Below are positions 43,900-53,698 of a stretch of DNA of 64,000 bases, piece after piece. The notes under the pieces are model-generated. The model made no database searches. It was not told the origin of the DNA and was given only the letters and a program-made list of their open reading frames with translations. How positions within the stretch are numbered: the stretch's first letter is position 1; every line of letters starts with the position of its first letter. Both the position numbers and the translations under genes were made by a program. Source of the DNA: Paenimyroides tangerinum (GTDB lineage Bacteria > Bacteroidota > Bacteroidia > Flavobacteriales > Flavobacteriaceae); assembly GCF_003865405.1 (NCBI RefSeq), contig NZ_RQVQ01000012.1:1-64000 (forward strand), written 5' to 3'.

Positions 43900-45903
43900 T
43901 TATTTTTCAAGTGCATTTTGCAATTCTTTGATTTGATCTCTCAATTTTGCAGCTTGCATAAAATCTAAATCTTTAGCAGCCTTTTCCATTGCTTTGCGTT
44001 TCTCACGAATGGCTTTTTCAATATCTTTATTATTGTTATATTCAATTTTAGGTTCGGCAGCTAAATTTACTTGTTCGTTTTGTTCATAACTTGATGGTTT
44101 CCCTGAAATTGCACGACTCATACTATCGTCAATTTTTTTGTTTAATGCTTTCGGAACCATATTATGTTTTTCGTTATAAGCCATTTGTTTTGATCTACGA
44201 TAATTGGTTTCATCGATTGTTTTTTTCATGCTGGCAGTGATTTTATCTGCATACATAATCGCTTTTCCATTTACGTTTCTCGCCGCACGACCAACAGTTT
44301 GTGTTAATGAACGAGCACTACGTAAAAAACCTTCTTTATCTGCATCAAGTATCGCAACTAAAGAAACTTCTGGTAAATCTAATCCTTCACGAAGTAAGTT
44401 AACTCCAATTAAAACATCGAAAATTCCTTTTCGCAAATCTTGCATGATTTCAACGCGTTCCAATGTATCAACATCTGAATGAATGTATCGACATCGAATA
44501 CCAACCTTTGTAAAATATTTAGCTAATTCTTCGGCCATTCGTTTGGTTAAAGTTGTAACCAAAACACGCTCGTCAATTTCAACACGTTGATGAATTTCTT
44601 CAATCAAATCATCAATTTGATTTTCACTAGGACGAACTTCAATAATCGGATCTAATAAACCCGTTGGACGAATGATTTGTTCAACGTAAACGCCTTCAGA
44701 TTTTTGTAATTCATAATCGGCTGGAGTTGCAGAAACGTAAATAACTTGATTTTGCAAGGCTTCAAATTCTTCAAATTTAAGTGGGCGGTTATCCATTGCC
44801 GCAGGTAAACGAAATCCGTATTCAACCAGATTTTCTTTACGTGAACGATCGCCACCGTACATTGCGTGAACTTGTGAAACCGTAACGTGACTTTCATCAA
44901 TTATCATCAAATAATCCTTGGGAAAGTAATCCAACAAACAGAAAGGACGTGTTCCTGGTAAGCGTTGATCTAAATAACGTGAATAGTTTTCGATTCCAGA
45001 ACAATATCCCAATTCTCGAATCATTTCCAAATCAAAATTTGTTCGTTCTTCTAAACGTTTGGCTTCTAGATGTTTTCCGATTTCTTTAAAATAATCAACT
45101 TGTTTAACCATATCTTGTTGAATTTCCCAAATGGCATTTTGTAATACATCTGGTGAAGTCACAAACATATTTGCTGGATAAATATTCAACATTGGAAAAC
45201 GTTCAATAACTTTTAACGTTTCTCTATCAAAACTTTCTATTTCTTCAATTTCATCACCAAAAAAATGAACTCGGTAAGGATCATCTGCATAACTTGGAAA
45301 AATCTCAACCGTATCTCCTTTGATTCGGAAATTTCCATGCGAAAATTCAGCTTCAGTTCTTGCATATAAACTTTGAACCAATTGATGTAATAATTGCGTT
45401 CGTGTTATTACTTGATCTCTTTCAAGTGTGATTACATTTTTTTGAAATTCTACGGGATTTCCTATACCATATAAACATGAAACGGAAGCGACAACCAAAA
45501 CATCTCTTCTTCCAGAAAGTAGGGCAGAAGTAGTGCTTAATCGCAGTTTTTCTAATTCTTCATTAATGGATAAATCTTTTTCAATATAAGTTCCAGTAAC
45601 TGGCAGATAAGCTTCAGGTTGATAATAATCGTAATAAGAAACAAAATATTCAACTGCATTATTTGGAAAAAATTGTTTGAATTCAGAATATAATTGTGCG
45701 GCTAATGTTTTATTATGAGCCAAAACCAAAGTTGGACGTTGTACTTCTTGAATCACATTTGCGACTGTAAAAGTTTTTCCAGAACCTGTTACCCCAAGTA
45801 ATGTTTGAAATTGTTCTTTGTTATCAATTCCGTTTACTAATTTTTCAATTGCAGCAGGTTGATCACCAGTTGGTTTATATTCTGATTTTAGTTGAAATCC
45901 CAT
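43900..45903 (-). CDS. uvrB: Excinuclease ABC subunit B
   Basis: A 667-residue UvrB, the DNA-damage verification helicase of nucleotide excision repair, working with UvrA and UvrC. Walker A is GVTGSGKTFTVANV (37-50), the beta-hairpin region YVSYYDYYQPEAYLP (about 92-106) is intact, DESHVTVSQ is the Walker B region, and helicase motifs V and VI read GVNLLREGLDLP and QTVGRAARN. A C-terminal UVR motif (AAKDLDFMQAAKLRDQI) contacts UvrC. Full length, typical start MGFQLKSEYKPTGDQP. Confidence 0.98.
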   Translation of the reverse strand: MGFQLKSEYKPTGDQPAAIEKLVNGIDNKEQFQTLLGVTGSGKTFTVANVIQEVQRPTLVLAHNKTLAAQLYSEFKQFFPNNAVEYFVSYYDYYQPEAYLPVTGTYIEKDLSINEELEKLRLSTTSALLSGRRDVLVVASVSCLYGIGNPVEFQKNVITLERDQVITRTQLLHQLVQSLYARTEAEFSHGNFRIKGDTVEIFPSYADDPYRVHFFGDEIEEIESFDRETLKVIERFPMLNIYPANMFVTSPDVLQNAIWEIQQDMVKQVDYFKEIGKHLEAKRLEERTNFDLEMIRELGYCSGIENYSRYLDQRLPGTRPFCLLDYFPKDYLMIIDESHVTVSQVHAMYGGDRSRKENLVEYGFRLPAAMDNRPLKFEEFEALQNQVIYVSATPADYELQKSEGVYVEQIIRPTGLLDPIIEVRPSENQIDDLIEEIHQRVEIDERVLVTTLTKRMAEELAKYFTKVGIRCRYIHSDVDTLERVEIMQDLRKGIFDVLIGVNLLREGLDLPEVSLVAILDADKEGFLRSARSLTQTVGRAARNVNGKAIMYADKITASMKKTIDETNYRRSKQMAYNEKHNMVPKALNKKIDDSMSRAISGKPSSYEQNEQVNLAAEPKIEYNNNKDIEKAIREKRKAMEKAAKDLDFMQAAKLRDQIKELQNALEK

Positions 45904-46462
45904 GAGTTTTTTCTAATATTCACAAAATTACAATTTGTTATACAATAAAAAAAGTATGTTGTGAAAATCGATTTTATTTTAATTTTTTATGATTATACGT
46001 AATTTGAATTAATTTTATATATTTAGTTAACATACAAATAATTTATAGTTTTGATTTACAAACAATTTTGATTAAGAAGTGAATTGTAGTAGGTATCTTA
46101 AAGTTCATTGAGCTAAAATTTGACTAAACTGTAAATTCTGACACAGTAAATATTTTTAATAAAAAGTATTCGGACTTATTTTTGTACAAAATGTTACTCA
46201 AGAATATTCTTTAGAATGAAAGAATTAATTTGATTTAGATTATTTTACAGTTGAAAAAACTGTGGATGAACAAGAAAAGCTAGCTAGTTATTTTAAAGCA
46301 GTTTTTTTGTAAAATAATTACACAAAAAACAAATTGAATAACACAAAATTAAATATCTAATTTAAGTTTTTTTCAGTTAATGGCTCATCAAAACTTGATA
46401 TATCTGAATTTATAAGAAGTATTATATGGTTCGTAAAGAATATTCAATAAAGATTTATTTAT
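45904..46462. other. 559-bp intergenic region
   Basis: AT-rich upstream of a hypothetical gene. Apart from the coding relic at 46216-46312, no RNA gene or regulatory motif is evident. Confidence 0.5.
46216..46312 (+). pseudogene. Possible frameshifted coding relic
   Basis: ATG AAA GAA TTA ATT (MKELI) followed, after skipping one T, by DLDYFTVEKTVDEQEKLAS and YFKAVFL, then a stop. The protein-like composition (alternating charged and hydrophobic residues) in this very AT-rich spot suggests a decayed small gene. No homologue recognised. Confidence 0.25.
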
Positions 46463-47197
46463 ATGACTAATTTTATTTATTATTTCGTTTTTTTGATTGT
46501 GTTGGTTTCTTTTTCTAAAAGTTTAACCAAAGAAAATAATATTCATTCAAATTCAATACAAACTGAGTTAAACAATAAACCAATTTTTGGATATCGTTTT
46601 CAAATTGTTGGAGATTTTGACGGAAACGGTATTAACGATACCTTGAATGAGCAATTTTATAGCTTGCGAGATAAAAAAGAAACAAATAAATATTATTCGG
46701 ATATTGATGATGTTTGGGTTTTATATGATTCCGTTTCAAAACGTAAATGTATTTCTTATTTCATAAGTAATTCAAAATTAGATACGTTAAAATATGGTGG
46801 TGTTTTAGGTCCCATTTGGATAAAAAACGAAGGCGATTTGGATAATGATGGAGGTGATGAAATTTCAATTGTTGAGAGTTTAGCTCAGCAATCATCAACT
46901 AATCAATGTAAGATTTTATCTTATAAAAAAGGAAAATGGTGCGTTATGTATAGTTTCACTGTTCGTGAATGGCAATTTCCACCATTACCACAAGCGGGAA
47001 AAAACTATGGAAATTTTGGTGTAAATGACGTTTATGTTTCAACTGATGACTCGCTTAATAATGAAATCGAAAAACAAATGAAAAATTTTAAAGGTTTAAT
47101 TCAAAAAACTTCAACCAGTAAAATCGCTATTCAAACATTTACTCCTGAAGTAACAGATACTATTATATTTATTGATTTAATAAATTTTGATAATTAA
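46463..47197 (+). CDS. Exported protein with calcium-loop motifs
   Basis: A 244-residue protein with an N-terminal hydrophobic signal (MTNFIYYFVFLIVLVSFS). Two EF-hand-like loops of the FG-GAP type are present: VGDFDGNGINDTLNE (about 50-64) and EGDLDNDGGDEISI (about 122-135). Only two such repeats are present, too few for a propeller, and there is no sorting domain. Function unknown. 55 bp upstream of a small lipoprotein gene, probably co-transcribed. Confidence 0.65.
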   Translation: MTNFIYYFVFLIVLVSFSKSLTKENNIHSNSIQTELNNKPIFGYRFQIVGDFDGNGINDTLNEQFYSLRDKKETNKYYSDIDDVWVLYDSVSKRKCISYFISNSKLDTLKYGGVLGPIWIKNEGDLDNDGGDEISIVESLAQQSSTNQCKILSYKKGKWCVMYSFTVREWQFPPLPQAGKNYGNFGVNDVYVSTDDSLNNEIEKQMKNFKGLIQKTSTSKIAIQTFTPEVTDTIIFIDLINFDN

Positions 47198-47252
47198 AAT
47201 AAATATTTGTTAATTTGTTTAATATTATTTATTTTTATTAAAAATTTTAAAT

Positions 47253-47714
47253 ATGAAAAAGATTAAAAGATTAAGTTTTGTTTTGTTTACTGTTTCGGTT
47301 TTGTTTCTTACATCATGTGGAGGAAATGATAAACCATTAGAAAAAGGAACATCAATTGAATCTACAAAAGTTGCTGTAGATGCCATTTCTAATGATAAAA
47401 AAGGAAATGAAGGTAAACGATTTATGATTGAAGGTTATTTAAATTACACGCCTTTACACAGGGTTTATACAAATCGTTATCAAACAGTTTACGTGAACAA
47501 TGAAGCAAATAGAAAAGGTGATGATATTGCAATAATATCAATGAAATGGGGAGAGAATAGCAAAAATAAAGTTTTTGTACCTGAAACCACTCAAGAAACT
47601 GTTTTTTATGATAATGAAGGAAATCCTTTAACATCTGCCGATAAAGTGAATATTTCTTTTTCTGTAATAGAAGGAGAAACGTATCCAGTTGATGTCAGAA
47701 TAGATAAATTATAG
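47253..47714 (+). CDS. Small lipoprotein of unknown function
   Basis: A 153-residue lipoprotein with lipobox FLTSC (Cys22) followed by GGNDKP. The mature part is beta-rich (GKRFMIEGYLNY, YQTVYVNN, GEKTYPVDVRI-like strands) and resembles a single OB- or sandwich-type domain, but I recognise no family. Second gene of a likely pair with the exported protein at 46463. Confidence 0.65.
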   Translation: MKKIKRLSFVLFTVSVLFLTSCGGNDKPLEKGTSIESTKVAVDAISNDKKGNEGKRFMIEGYLNYTPLHRVYTNRYQTVYVNNEANRKGDDIAIISMKWGENSKNKVFVPETTQETVFYDNEGNPLTSADKVNISFSVIEGETYPVDVRIDKL

Positions 47715-47824
47715 TGTTGACTAGATATGTGTTTCAAAACTTATGTATTTTCTTTGATATTAGGTCTAATAATGAAAAATAGTTGGTAAATCTTCTGAAA
47801 ATATAATTAATAAAAAGTTATAAT

Positions 47825-47867
47825 AAAGTTTTATGAAACACGTTTCATAAAACTTTTTCTTTTTCTA
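47825..47867 (+). terminator. Terminator after the small lipoprotein gene
   Basis: 15-bp stem (AAAGTTTTATGAAAC and complement, almost no loop) followed by a T-rich tract, 110 bp after the lipoprotein stop. Confidence 0.75.
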
Positions 47868-47872
47868 AAAAT

Positions 47873-48128
47873 GATTTAAAAAGCGATTCTTTGAGTTACA
47901 TTAGTTTAGATATTTTTGGTTTGGAAAAGCTAAATAATAAGCAAATCTCCTTAAATCAAAATTATCCAAAGAAATAAGGTTTATTTAAGAATGATTCTAC
48001 TTTTTTTTAGAAATTTTGTTTGGTTAGATTAAAATATTTTTAAAAGTTACATTCAATTAATTCGTTATACAGATGATGAACGTTACGAAGAAATGAGAGA
48101 AGATTTGAATAATTTAATTTTGTTGTGA
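47873..48128 (+). pseudogene. Decayed coding region, two protein-like fragments
   Basis: Frame one reads LKSDSLSYISLDIFGLEKL, then NNKQISLNQNYPKK and a stop near 47976. After AT-rich sequence, a second fragment (48033-48128) reads YIQLIRYTDDERYEEMREDL, then NNLILL and a stop. Neither has an ATG start, and the composition is protein-like. I do not recognise a family. Best explained as a degenerated gene. Confidence 0.35.
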
Positions 48129-48284
48129 GTTTAGTTCGAAAGTATTACGACAGTTGGATATAAAACAGTATTAATCTCAATATAAAAAACTTTTTCTAAT
48201 GTTCTTTTACAATGATATTTAGCTCATATCCAAAGAATGTATTGATTATAAAAAAACAATTCCAATTATTTTTTAGTACAATAC

Positions 48285-48311
48285 AAAAAAAGGTCGGAAT
48301 TTCTTCCGACC
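48285..48311 (-). terminator. Terminator of the 108-residue protein gene
   Basis: 8-bp stem GGTCGGAA/TTCCGACC with a 4-base loop; on the minus strand it runs into seven T. It is 28 bp past the stop codon. Confidence 0.88.
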
Positions 48312-48338
48312 ATGACTAATCCTAAGCTCGCTTTATTT

Positions 48339-48665
48339 TTACAATGAGATTTCAAAAGTGTTCTCTAAAAGTTGCAATTCAAATTTAGATTTTAAATCTT
48401 CTTTACAGAAATCTGTAGTCGAGAATGTTTTGTGATACTCATAAACAACATCTAAAATTGAATCATCTTGTAAAGCCACTAAATGAATAAATTTTTGTTG
48501 TTCACATAAAGTACATTCTTCAATATTTCCTATAATATTTTCGATTTTGTAATTTCTATCATTACATAAATCTAAAATTAATTCGAAAACTTCTAATTCT
48601 AAATCTGATTTATTTTCTAATAAAGCAGCTTTCAATAGCAAATTTTTAATGTCTTTCTCTTTCAT
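48339..48665 (-). CDS. Small helical protein of unknown function
   Basis: A 108-residue cytoplasmic protein, mostly helical and acidic, with a possible metal-binding CTLCEQQKF pair in the middle and a third Cys in TDFCKEDL. I start at ATG 48665 (MKEKDIKNLLLKAALL) because the 14 codons upstream give an implausible Lys/Phe-rich lead. No recognised family; own terminator; isolated. Confidence 0.6.
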   Translation of the reverse strand: MKEKDIKNLLLKAALLENKSDLELEVFELILDLCNDRNYKIENIIGNIEECTLCEQQKFIHLVALQDDSILDVVYEYHKTFSTTDFCKEDLKSKFELQLLENTFEISL

Positions 48666-48888
48666 AGTACATTTTTTTAGTTTAAAAAACAGTTTTTGAT
48701 ATAGCAATTATCTAATACTAATGTACTAATATTCAATTTATTAAAAAAATAAAAATTAAACTTTAACATAAATAAGAATAATGTAATTTACGATGCTCTA
48801 ATAAATATATAATTACGAAAAAAATAATTTTTGTTAAAAAAGATTTTAATTTTTATTAAATATATTTTACTTTTTAAAGTAGGAAACT

Positions 48889-49635
48889 TTACTCTTTTAA
48901 AAAGTTTATTGCATCTGCTTGATTTTTAGGTAAAATGGTAATATCTGCTAACTGAACGTATTCTGGTTGATTGATTACAAACTCAATAGTTTCAGCAATA
49001 TTTTCTGCTTGTAGAGCTTCATATCCTTTATATACTGTTTCGGCTCTTTCTGAATCTCCTTTAAAGCGAACTAACGAGAATTCTGTTTCTACCGCGCCAG
49101 GAGCTATCGAAGTTACTTTGATTCCTAAGGGAAGAAAATCCAAACGCATTCCTCGTGTTAATGCTTCAACTGCGAATTTTGATGCGCAATAAGTTGTTCC
49201 GTTTGTGTAAACTTGTTTTCCTGCAATCGAAGATAAGTTAATGATGTGCTTATTTGAATTTTTACTCATAAACGGTAAAACGGCTTTGGTTACATAAATC
49301 AAACCTTTTACGTTGATATCAATCATTGCATCTAGGTCATCTAGTTCAGCATCCTGAAATGTCGCTAAACCGTGTGCATTTCCAGCATTATTAATTAAAA
49401 CATCAATCGATTTAAAATTATCTGGTAAAGATTCAATAGACTCAAAAACCGCTTTTCTATTTGATACATCAAAGTTTAATGTGGTTACTTCATTTATTAA
49501 ACCTAATTCTGATTTCAATTTTTCTAATCGTTCATTGCGTCTTCCGCAAAGAATTAATCTGTTTTTTTTTATCAAAAGTCGTGCTGAAGCTTCACCGATA
49601 CCCGAAGTAGCACCTGTAATTAATATTGTTCTCAT
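48889..49635 (-). CDS. Short-chain dehydrogenase (YdfG-like)
   Basis: A 248-residue classical SDR: cofactor motif ITGATSGIGEASA (6-18), acidic stretch FDVSN, NNAG (82-85), catalytic Ser136 in INLSSIAGK and YCASK with Tyr149 and Lys153. CGRRNERL suggests NADP preference (two Arg after the second strand). It is close to YdfG-type 3-hydroxy acid / serine dehydrogenases; substrate not proven. A rare purine-rich AGGAG sits 11 bases before the ATG, unusual here. 26 bp separate it from the AsmA-like gene. Confidence 0.9.
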   Translation of the reverse strand: MRTILITGATSGIGEASARLLIKKNRLILCGRRNERLEKLKSELGLINEVTTLNFDVSNRKAVFESIESLPDNFKSIDVLINNAGNAHGLATFQDAELDDLDAMIDINVKGLIYVTKAVLPFMSKNSNKHIINLSSIAGKQVYTNGTTYCASKFAVEALTRGMRLDFLPLGIKVTSIAPGAVETEFSLVRFKGDSERAETVYKGYEALQAENIAETIEFVINQPEYVQLADITILPKNQADAINFLKE

Positions 49636-49661
49636 TTATAAAATTCTCCTTATTATATATA

Positions 49662-51956
49662 CTAAAGTAAAGTTTGTTTTAATCCTTGTTTTAGATTTAG
49701 CCAAAAAAAGCTAAAAAAGCCTTTGTTTTTCACGCGTTCAACAGGTTTTGTATTATGTTCAACGTCTTTTCCGTGCGTATTTTTTTTGATTACTAGATTT
49801 GCTAAAGTTGATAAAAATTTACGTTTCTTTTCGCCATCATCTTTGTACAGACTCATTTTAAGATGGTCATAATTCATTGAGAAAGTACCAGATGCAACAT
49901 CATTATTTCCATTAAAATCAAAATCAATTTCATCTATTGTACCTGTTGCTGAAACTTTCAAATACGGTTTAATAAACGGATTCATTCCTTCGGCAGGTAG
50001 ATTTAAAACGGTTCCACGAATATTAAAAGCATCTGATTTATTTAAAATATCAAAAGACCAATTAACACCAACTTTTGCAGTTTTCATAAAGTTGGTATTG
50101 ACTTCAATTATCGTTTTTGGTCCAGATTTTCGTCCATATCCGCTATATACATTCTGGATGTTTGCATTTAAATTATTAAAAGTTAGAACACCTGGAGCTG
50201 TGCTTTTTGCCGTTTCTTCTTCGTAAATCAAAGTTGAATTTAAAATTTTCACCTTCGGAATATCTAAGCCAAATTTTAAATCTCGTAGTTTTTGACTATA
50301 TAATTTATTCAATCCCGGTTTATTTGGAATGGCTGCATTTCTAAAAATATCTGCATTTACTTTATTCAAAACAACTTCACTAAATTTTAAAAACAGTACA
50401 TCTTTTGAATCAAATCCCCAATTTAAGTTTTTTAAAGAAATATTTGCGACCGAAACATTGAACAAATCAGTTCCATATTTAAGTCTTGAATTAAATGCAG
50501 CTCGACTCAATTTTGGTTTTAATTCAAGATTGGAAATGGTTACGGTGTTATTTTTTATATCAATTCCGTTTGTGTAAACATTATAAAAATCACCAGTGTC
50601 ATAATGAATTTTACCTGTATTCATTAAAGGATTTTCATAAGTGAAAGGGATTTTATTACTCAAAGTTTGTTCATTTACCTTTATGTGATTTAAAGCTAAA
50701 TTGAACTTTTGGATTGTAATTTGATTTTTTAAACCTGATTTATCTTTTAAAACATAGCTCGCGTCATTAATTTTCAGAACATCAATTTCTAGTTTGTCAT
50801 TTAAATGAATTGCATTCGTTTTTTTCTTTGTTTTATCTGATTTTTTCGCAACTTGAATAATTTGTGGTTTATTCAATGAAAACTCTTTTATATGTAATTT
50901 TTCATTAATTCGATTTGAAATTCCTTTGATACTGATGTTTACATTCTTAACATCAAATGTGTTTAGAGAATTAAATGATGATTTTTTAATATTTAATTCA
51001 TCAACATCCAATTTAAATGGAATTATGGATGATTTAGTATTTTTATTTGATGTTATTTTCTCATTTTGAGTAATATTTTTGTTCTTATCTAAAATTCCAA
51101 ATTGTACTGAATCGATATTAATCTGAGAAATATTTAAATAAAAGGCTTCGTTTTCAATTCCCCAATCCGTTCCTTTTAAATTTAATTTAGGAACCAAAAT
51201 TTCTAATTGTGATTTAGAATGAGAATCTCTAAATGTTTTTTTATTTTGTAATGGAAGTAATCTAAAATTTACCAAATCAAAACTTGATGGATTAATTTTG
51301 ATTTGATCCGCTTTCAAATATTGCGATTCGTTTAATCTTGTAAAAACAGAATCAACAGAAAATTCATAATTAGAATAGGTAAAAGGAAGCGATTTACTTT
51401 CTATATATTCACCCATTTTTAAAACATCAATTTTTGCATTTAAATTAAAAACTTGATTATGTAAAGTATCTCCGGTAGAATTAACTACTTTTAAATTAAC
51501 GTGTTCAAGCATTATTTTGTCGATGTCTATCGAGCCAGGAAGTTTAGATTTCGTTTTATCTTTGACTGTATCTTGAATTTTATTTTTATAAACAATAATA
51601 TCAGGATTTTCAAGATGTATCGTAAATGCATTTAGATTTTTATTTTTCAGCAACTCATAAAAATCAACTCCTGTAATGCCGATAGTTTCAATTTTAGCAT
51701 TGAAATGTATTTTTTTAGGATTTAAATCTAGATTTTTTGGTGTTAATTCAATTGAATGGATAGATAAGGTGTTTTTAAAAACTGAGAAATCAATTTTTTC
51801 ATATTTCAAATTGTATTCCGTATCATTTTTTTCTTCAATTATTTTAGGAAGTTTCTGATTTATGAAATAATTCAAGGCAAAACTCAATACCACAGCTAAT
51901 AAGCTTAAGGAAATAATTCCGATAGCAAAAAACTTCAATATTTTTTTTAGCTTCAT
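49662..51956 (-). CDS. AsmA/DUF748-like envelope protein
   Basis: A 764-residue protein with one N-terminal membrane helix (about residues 8-28, FFAIGIISLSLLAVVLSFAL) and a long periplasmic part built of repeated beta strands (for example LKYEKIDFSVFKNTLSIHSI, LEIDVLKINDASYVLKD, VTISNLELKP). This is the AsmA/DUF748 type of elongated beta protein thought to span the envelope and carry lipids. The C-terminal 60 residues are basic and end KGFFSFFWLNLKQGLKQTLL. 26 bp downstream lies the SDR gene, possibly in the same transcript. Confidence 0.8.
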   Translation of the reverse strand: MKLKKILKFFAIGIISLSLLAVVLSFALNYFINQKLPKIIEEKNDTEYNLKYEKIDFSVFKNTLSIHSIELTPKNLDLNPKKIHFNAKIETIGITGVDFYELLKNKNLNAFTIHLENPDIIVYKNKIQDTVKDKTKSKLPGSIDIDKIMLEHVNLKVVNSTGDTLHNQVFNLNAKIDVLKMGEYIESKSLPFTYSNYEFSVDSVFTRLNESQYLKADQIKINPSSFDLVNFRLLPLQNKKTFRDSHSKSQLEILVPKLNLKGTDWGIENEAFYLNISQINIDSVQFGILDKNKNITQNEKITSNKNTKSSIIPFKLDVDELNIKKSSFNSLNTFDVKNVNISIKGISNRINEKLHIKEFSLNKPQIIQVAKKSDKTKKKTNAIHLNDKLEIDVLKINDASYVLKDKSGLKNQITIQKFNLALNHIKVNEQTLSNKIPFTYENPLMNTGKIHYDTGDFYNVYTNGIDIKNNTVTISNLELKPKLSRAAFNSRLKYGTDLFNVSVANISLKNLNWGFDSKDVLFLKFSEVVLNKVNADIFRNAAIPNKPGLNKLYSQKLRDLKFGLDIPKVKILNSTLIYEEETAKSTAPGVLTFNNLNANIQNVYSGYGRKSGPKTIIEVNTNFMKTAKVGVNWSFDILNKSDAFNIRGTVLNLPAEGMNPFIKPYLKVSATGTIDEIDFDFNGNNDVASGTFSMNYDHLKMSLYKDDGEKKRKFLSTLANLVIKKNTHGKDVEHNTKPVERVKNKGFFSFFWLNLKQGLKQTLL

Positions 51957-52110
51957 TTGTAATGATTTGTTTAAAGTTAAGAATAAAAAATCATTTTTTG
52001 GATATAATACCTACAAATATACGTTGTAAACACTGATTGTAGTTTGTTTCTGTAATCGAAAGATATGATTTATTACAAAAAGAAACTATCTTTATAAAAA
52101 GAATTTGAAT

Positions 52111-52992
52111 ATGACTAATATTAAGTTTTTAAAAATAAATGAACTTAATCAAAATATTGAAAATAATGATTTTTATGCTAGCACCATTCCCAATCATTTA
52201 ATCAGTAATCATTCTCGTATTGAAAAGCCGCATAAACACGATTTTTATGCAGTTTTTTTATTTACAAAAGGTTCGGGGTCACACGAAATTGATTTTCAGA
52301 CTTACGAGGTGAAACCAGGAACGTTATTTTTTCTTTATCCGGGTCAAACCCATAGTTGGGATTTATCTGATGACATCGATGGGTTTCTTTTTTTTCATTC
52401 TAAAGAGTTTTACGATTTAGGATATGTTACCAATTCTATTAAGGATTATCCTTTTTTTGATTCAAATCATACGGATAAGTGTTATTATTTAGATGAAAAA
52501 ACTTCATTTCAGCTAGAAAATGTTTTAAAAGATATTTTAGATGAATATCAATCTTCATTTTGGAAAAGAAAACAATTGATATTGAGTTATTTAACGCAAT
52601 TATATATAAAAATTAACCGATTTATTGAAGAAGTAAGTTCTGTTGAATTTAACCAATTAAGACATTATCAGTTCATTTTCAATCAGTTCGAAAATTTATT
52701 GGAAAAACATTATGTTCAAGAAAAATTGGCTTCAGAATACGCAGAAAAATTGAATATAACTCAGAAGCATTTAAATCGTGTTGTAAAGTCGATTACAACA
52801 AAAACGACTACTGATATTATTTTGGAACGTGTAATTTTAGAAGCTAAACGAAATTTAATTTATACAGATGATAGTTTCAGTAAAATTGCTAATAAATTGG
52901 GTTATGAAGATTATGCTTACTTTTCGAAAATTTTCAAGAAAAGAGTAGGGGTTTCTCCTTCAGAATTTTTAAAACGTTATGAGCAAAAATAA
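52111..52992 (+). CDS. AraC-family transcriptional regulator
   Basis: A 293-residue regulator. The N-terminal half is a complete cupin sensor: EKPHKHDFYAVFLFTKGSG, then YEVKPGTLFFLYPGQTHSW, with His residues in the pocket. The C-terminal AraC DNA-binding domain includes ASEYAEKLNITQKHLNRVVK and SKIANKLGYEDYAYFSKIFKK, ending in VGVSPSEFLKRY. I start at ATG 52111; the TTG two codons earlier is less likely. No obvious target is adjacent on this strand; the AsmA-like gene diverges from it. Confidence 0.9.
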   Translation: MTNIKFLKINELNQNIENNDFYASTIPNHLISNHSRIEKPHKHDFYAVFLFTKGSGSHEIDFQTYEVKPGTLFFLYPGQTHSWDLSDDIDGFLFFHSKEFYDLGYVTNSIKDYPFFDSNHTDKCYYLDEKTSFQLENVLKDILDEYQSSFWKRKQLILSYLTQLYIKINRFIEEVSSVEFNQLRHYQFIFNQFENLLEKHYVQEKLASEYAEKLNITQKHLNRVVKSITTKTTTDIILERVILEAKRNLIYTDDSFSKIANKLGYEDYAYFSKIFKKRVGVSPSEFLKRYEQK

Positions 52993-53022
52993 AAAAAAGC
53001 TTCTAAATTTAGAAGCTTTTTT
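52993..53022. terminator. Bidirectional terminator of the AraC and tRNA-Trp genes
   Basis: 15-bp perfect palindrome (AAAAAAGCTTCTAAA and complement) flanked by A- and T-tracts, between the AraC gene and the minus-strand tRNA. Confidence 0.88.
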
Positions 53023-53029
53023 TATGTTG

Positions 53030-53100
53030 CACGGGTGGAGGGATTCGAACCCCCATCAACGGTTTTGGAGACCGCTATTCTACCCTTGAACTACACCCGT
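53030..53100 (-). tRNA. trnW: tRNA-Trp (CCA)
   Basis: Read on the minus strand, the 7-bp acceptor stem ACGGGTG/CACCCGT closes the molecule, followed by a G discriminator. The anticodon loop is CTCCAAA between GCGGT and ACCGT, giving anticodon CCA. The T arm is GGGGGTTCGAATCCCTC. No CCA end is encoded. Confidence 0.97.
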
Positions 53101-53150
53101 CTTTGTTTTAACTGAGGCAAATATACTACGTATTTACTGACTTTTCCAAA

Positions 53151-53507
53151 TTATTCTTCATCTTTTTTATAAAAAATATTCAGCCACATCAATCGCGACA
53201 TTTTATAGTTGAAAGTTGAAAGTAATAAAACAACAATTACAACTCCAATAAACATTTGTAAGAAGCTTAAACTCAATATTAAACCAATTACAAAAACCGC
53301 AACCATCTCTGCAACTGTTAGAGCATAACTCATATACATAGCTCCAAAATAAAATCCGGTTTCTCTGTGAAATGAGTAATTACAAACCTTACATTCTTGA
53401 TTCATTTTAGGCATTCTGAATAAAAATGGGTTTCCGTTTGTTTCAAAAACTTTAGTTTTTTTACAATTTGGACAACAACCAGAAATAACATTCGATATAT
53501 AAGACAT
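53151..53507 (-). CDS. DUF983 membrane protein
   Basis: A 118-residue protein. It starts with a zinc ribbon, CPNCKKTKVF (Cys pair at about 11/14), and a second pair CKVCNYSFHRETGFYFGAMY (about 43-62), then two membrane helices (about 63-85 and 90-108). This is the DUF983 layout, a family of uncharacterised membrane zinc-ribbon proteins. I start at ATG 53507 (MSYISNVISGCCPNC); the 12 codons upstream add only a Lys/Ile tail. 50 bp downstream of it, on the same strand, lies the tRNA-Trp. Confidence 0.85.
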   Translation of the reverse strand: MSYISNVISGCCPNCKKTKVFETNGNPFLFRMPKMNQECKVCNYSFHRETGFYFGAMYMSYALTVAEMVAVFVIGLILSLSFLQMFIGVVIVVLLLSTFNYKMSRLMWLNIFYKKDEE

Positions 53508-53652
53508 AGTTTTATTTATTTTGATAATGCAAATATACTTCAAATTTTATGTTTTTGATTAGATATTAAAACACTATAATTTGTAATATTCGGACAATTT
53601 GATTTAAGTGAATCTCTTTTTTATTTGTTCTATTTATTTAATTAGAAGATTG

Positions 53653-53660
53653 TATTTTTG
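53653..53660 (+). promoter_or_regulatory. -7 element (TATTTTTG) of the RluA gene
   Basis: TATTTTTG, 38 bp before ATG 53699. TTTG at 53624-53627 could be a -33 element, though the spacing (25 bp) is a little long. Confidence 0.5.
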
Positions 53661-53698
53661 TATTCTATAAAATATAATTTCTTTTCAATTCATATCTA

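Larger units (their letters stand above)
47715..48338. other. 624-bp intergenic region with gene relics
   Basis: Contains a strong terminator (47825-47867), protein-like fragments without start codons (47873-48128) and the terminator of the minus-strand gene at 48339. No intact gene. Confidence 0.55.
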
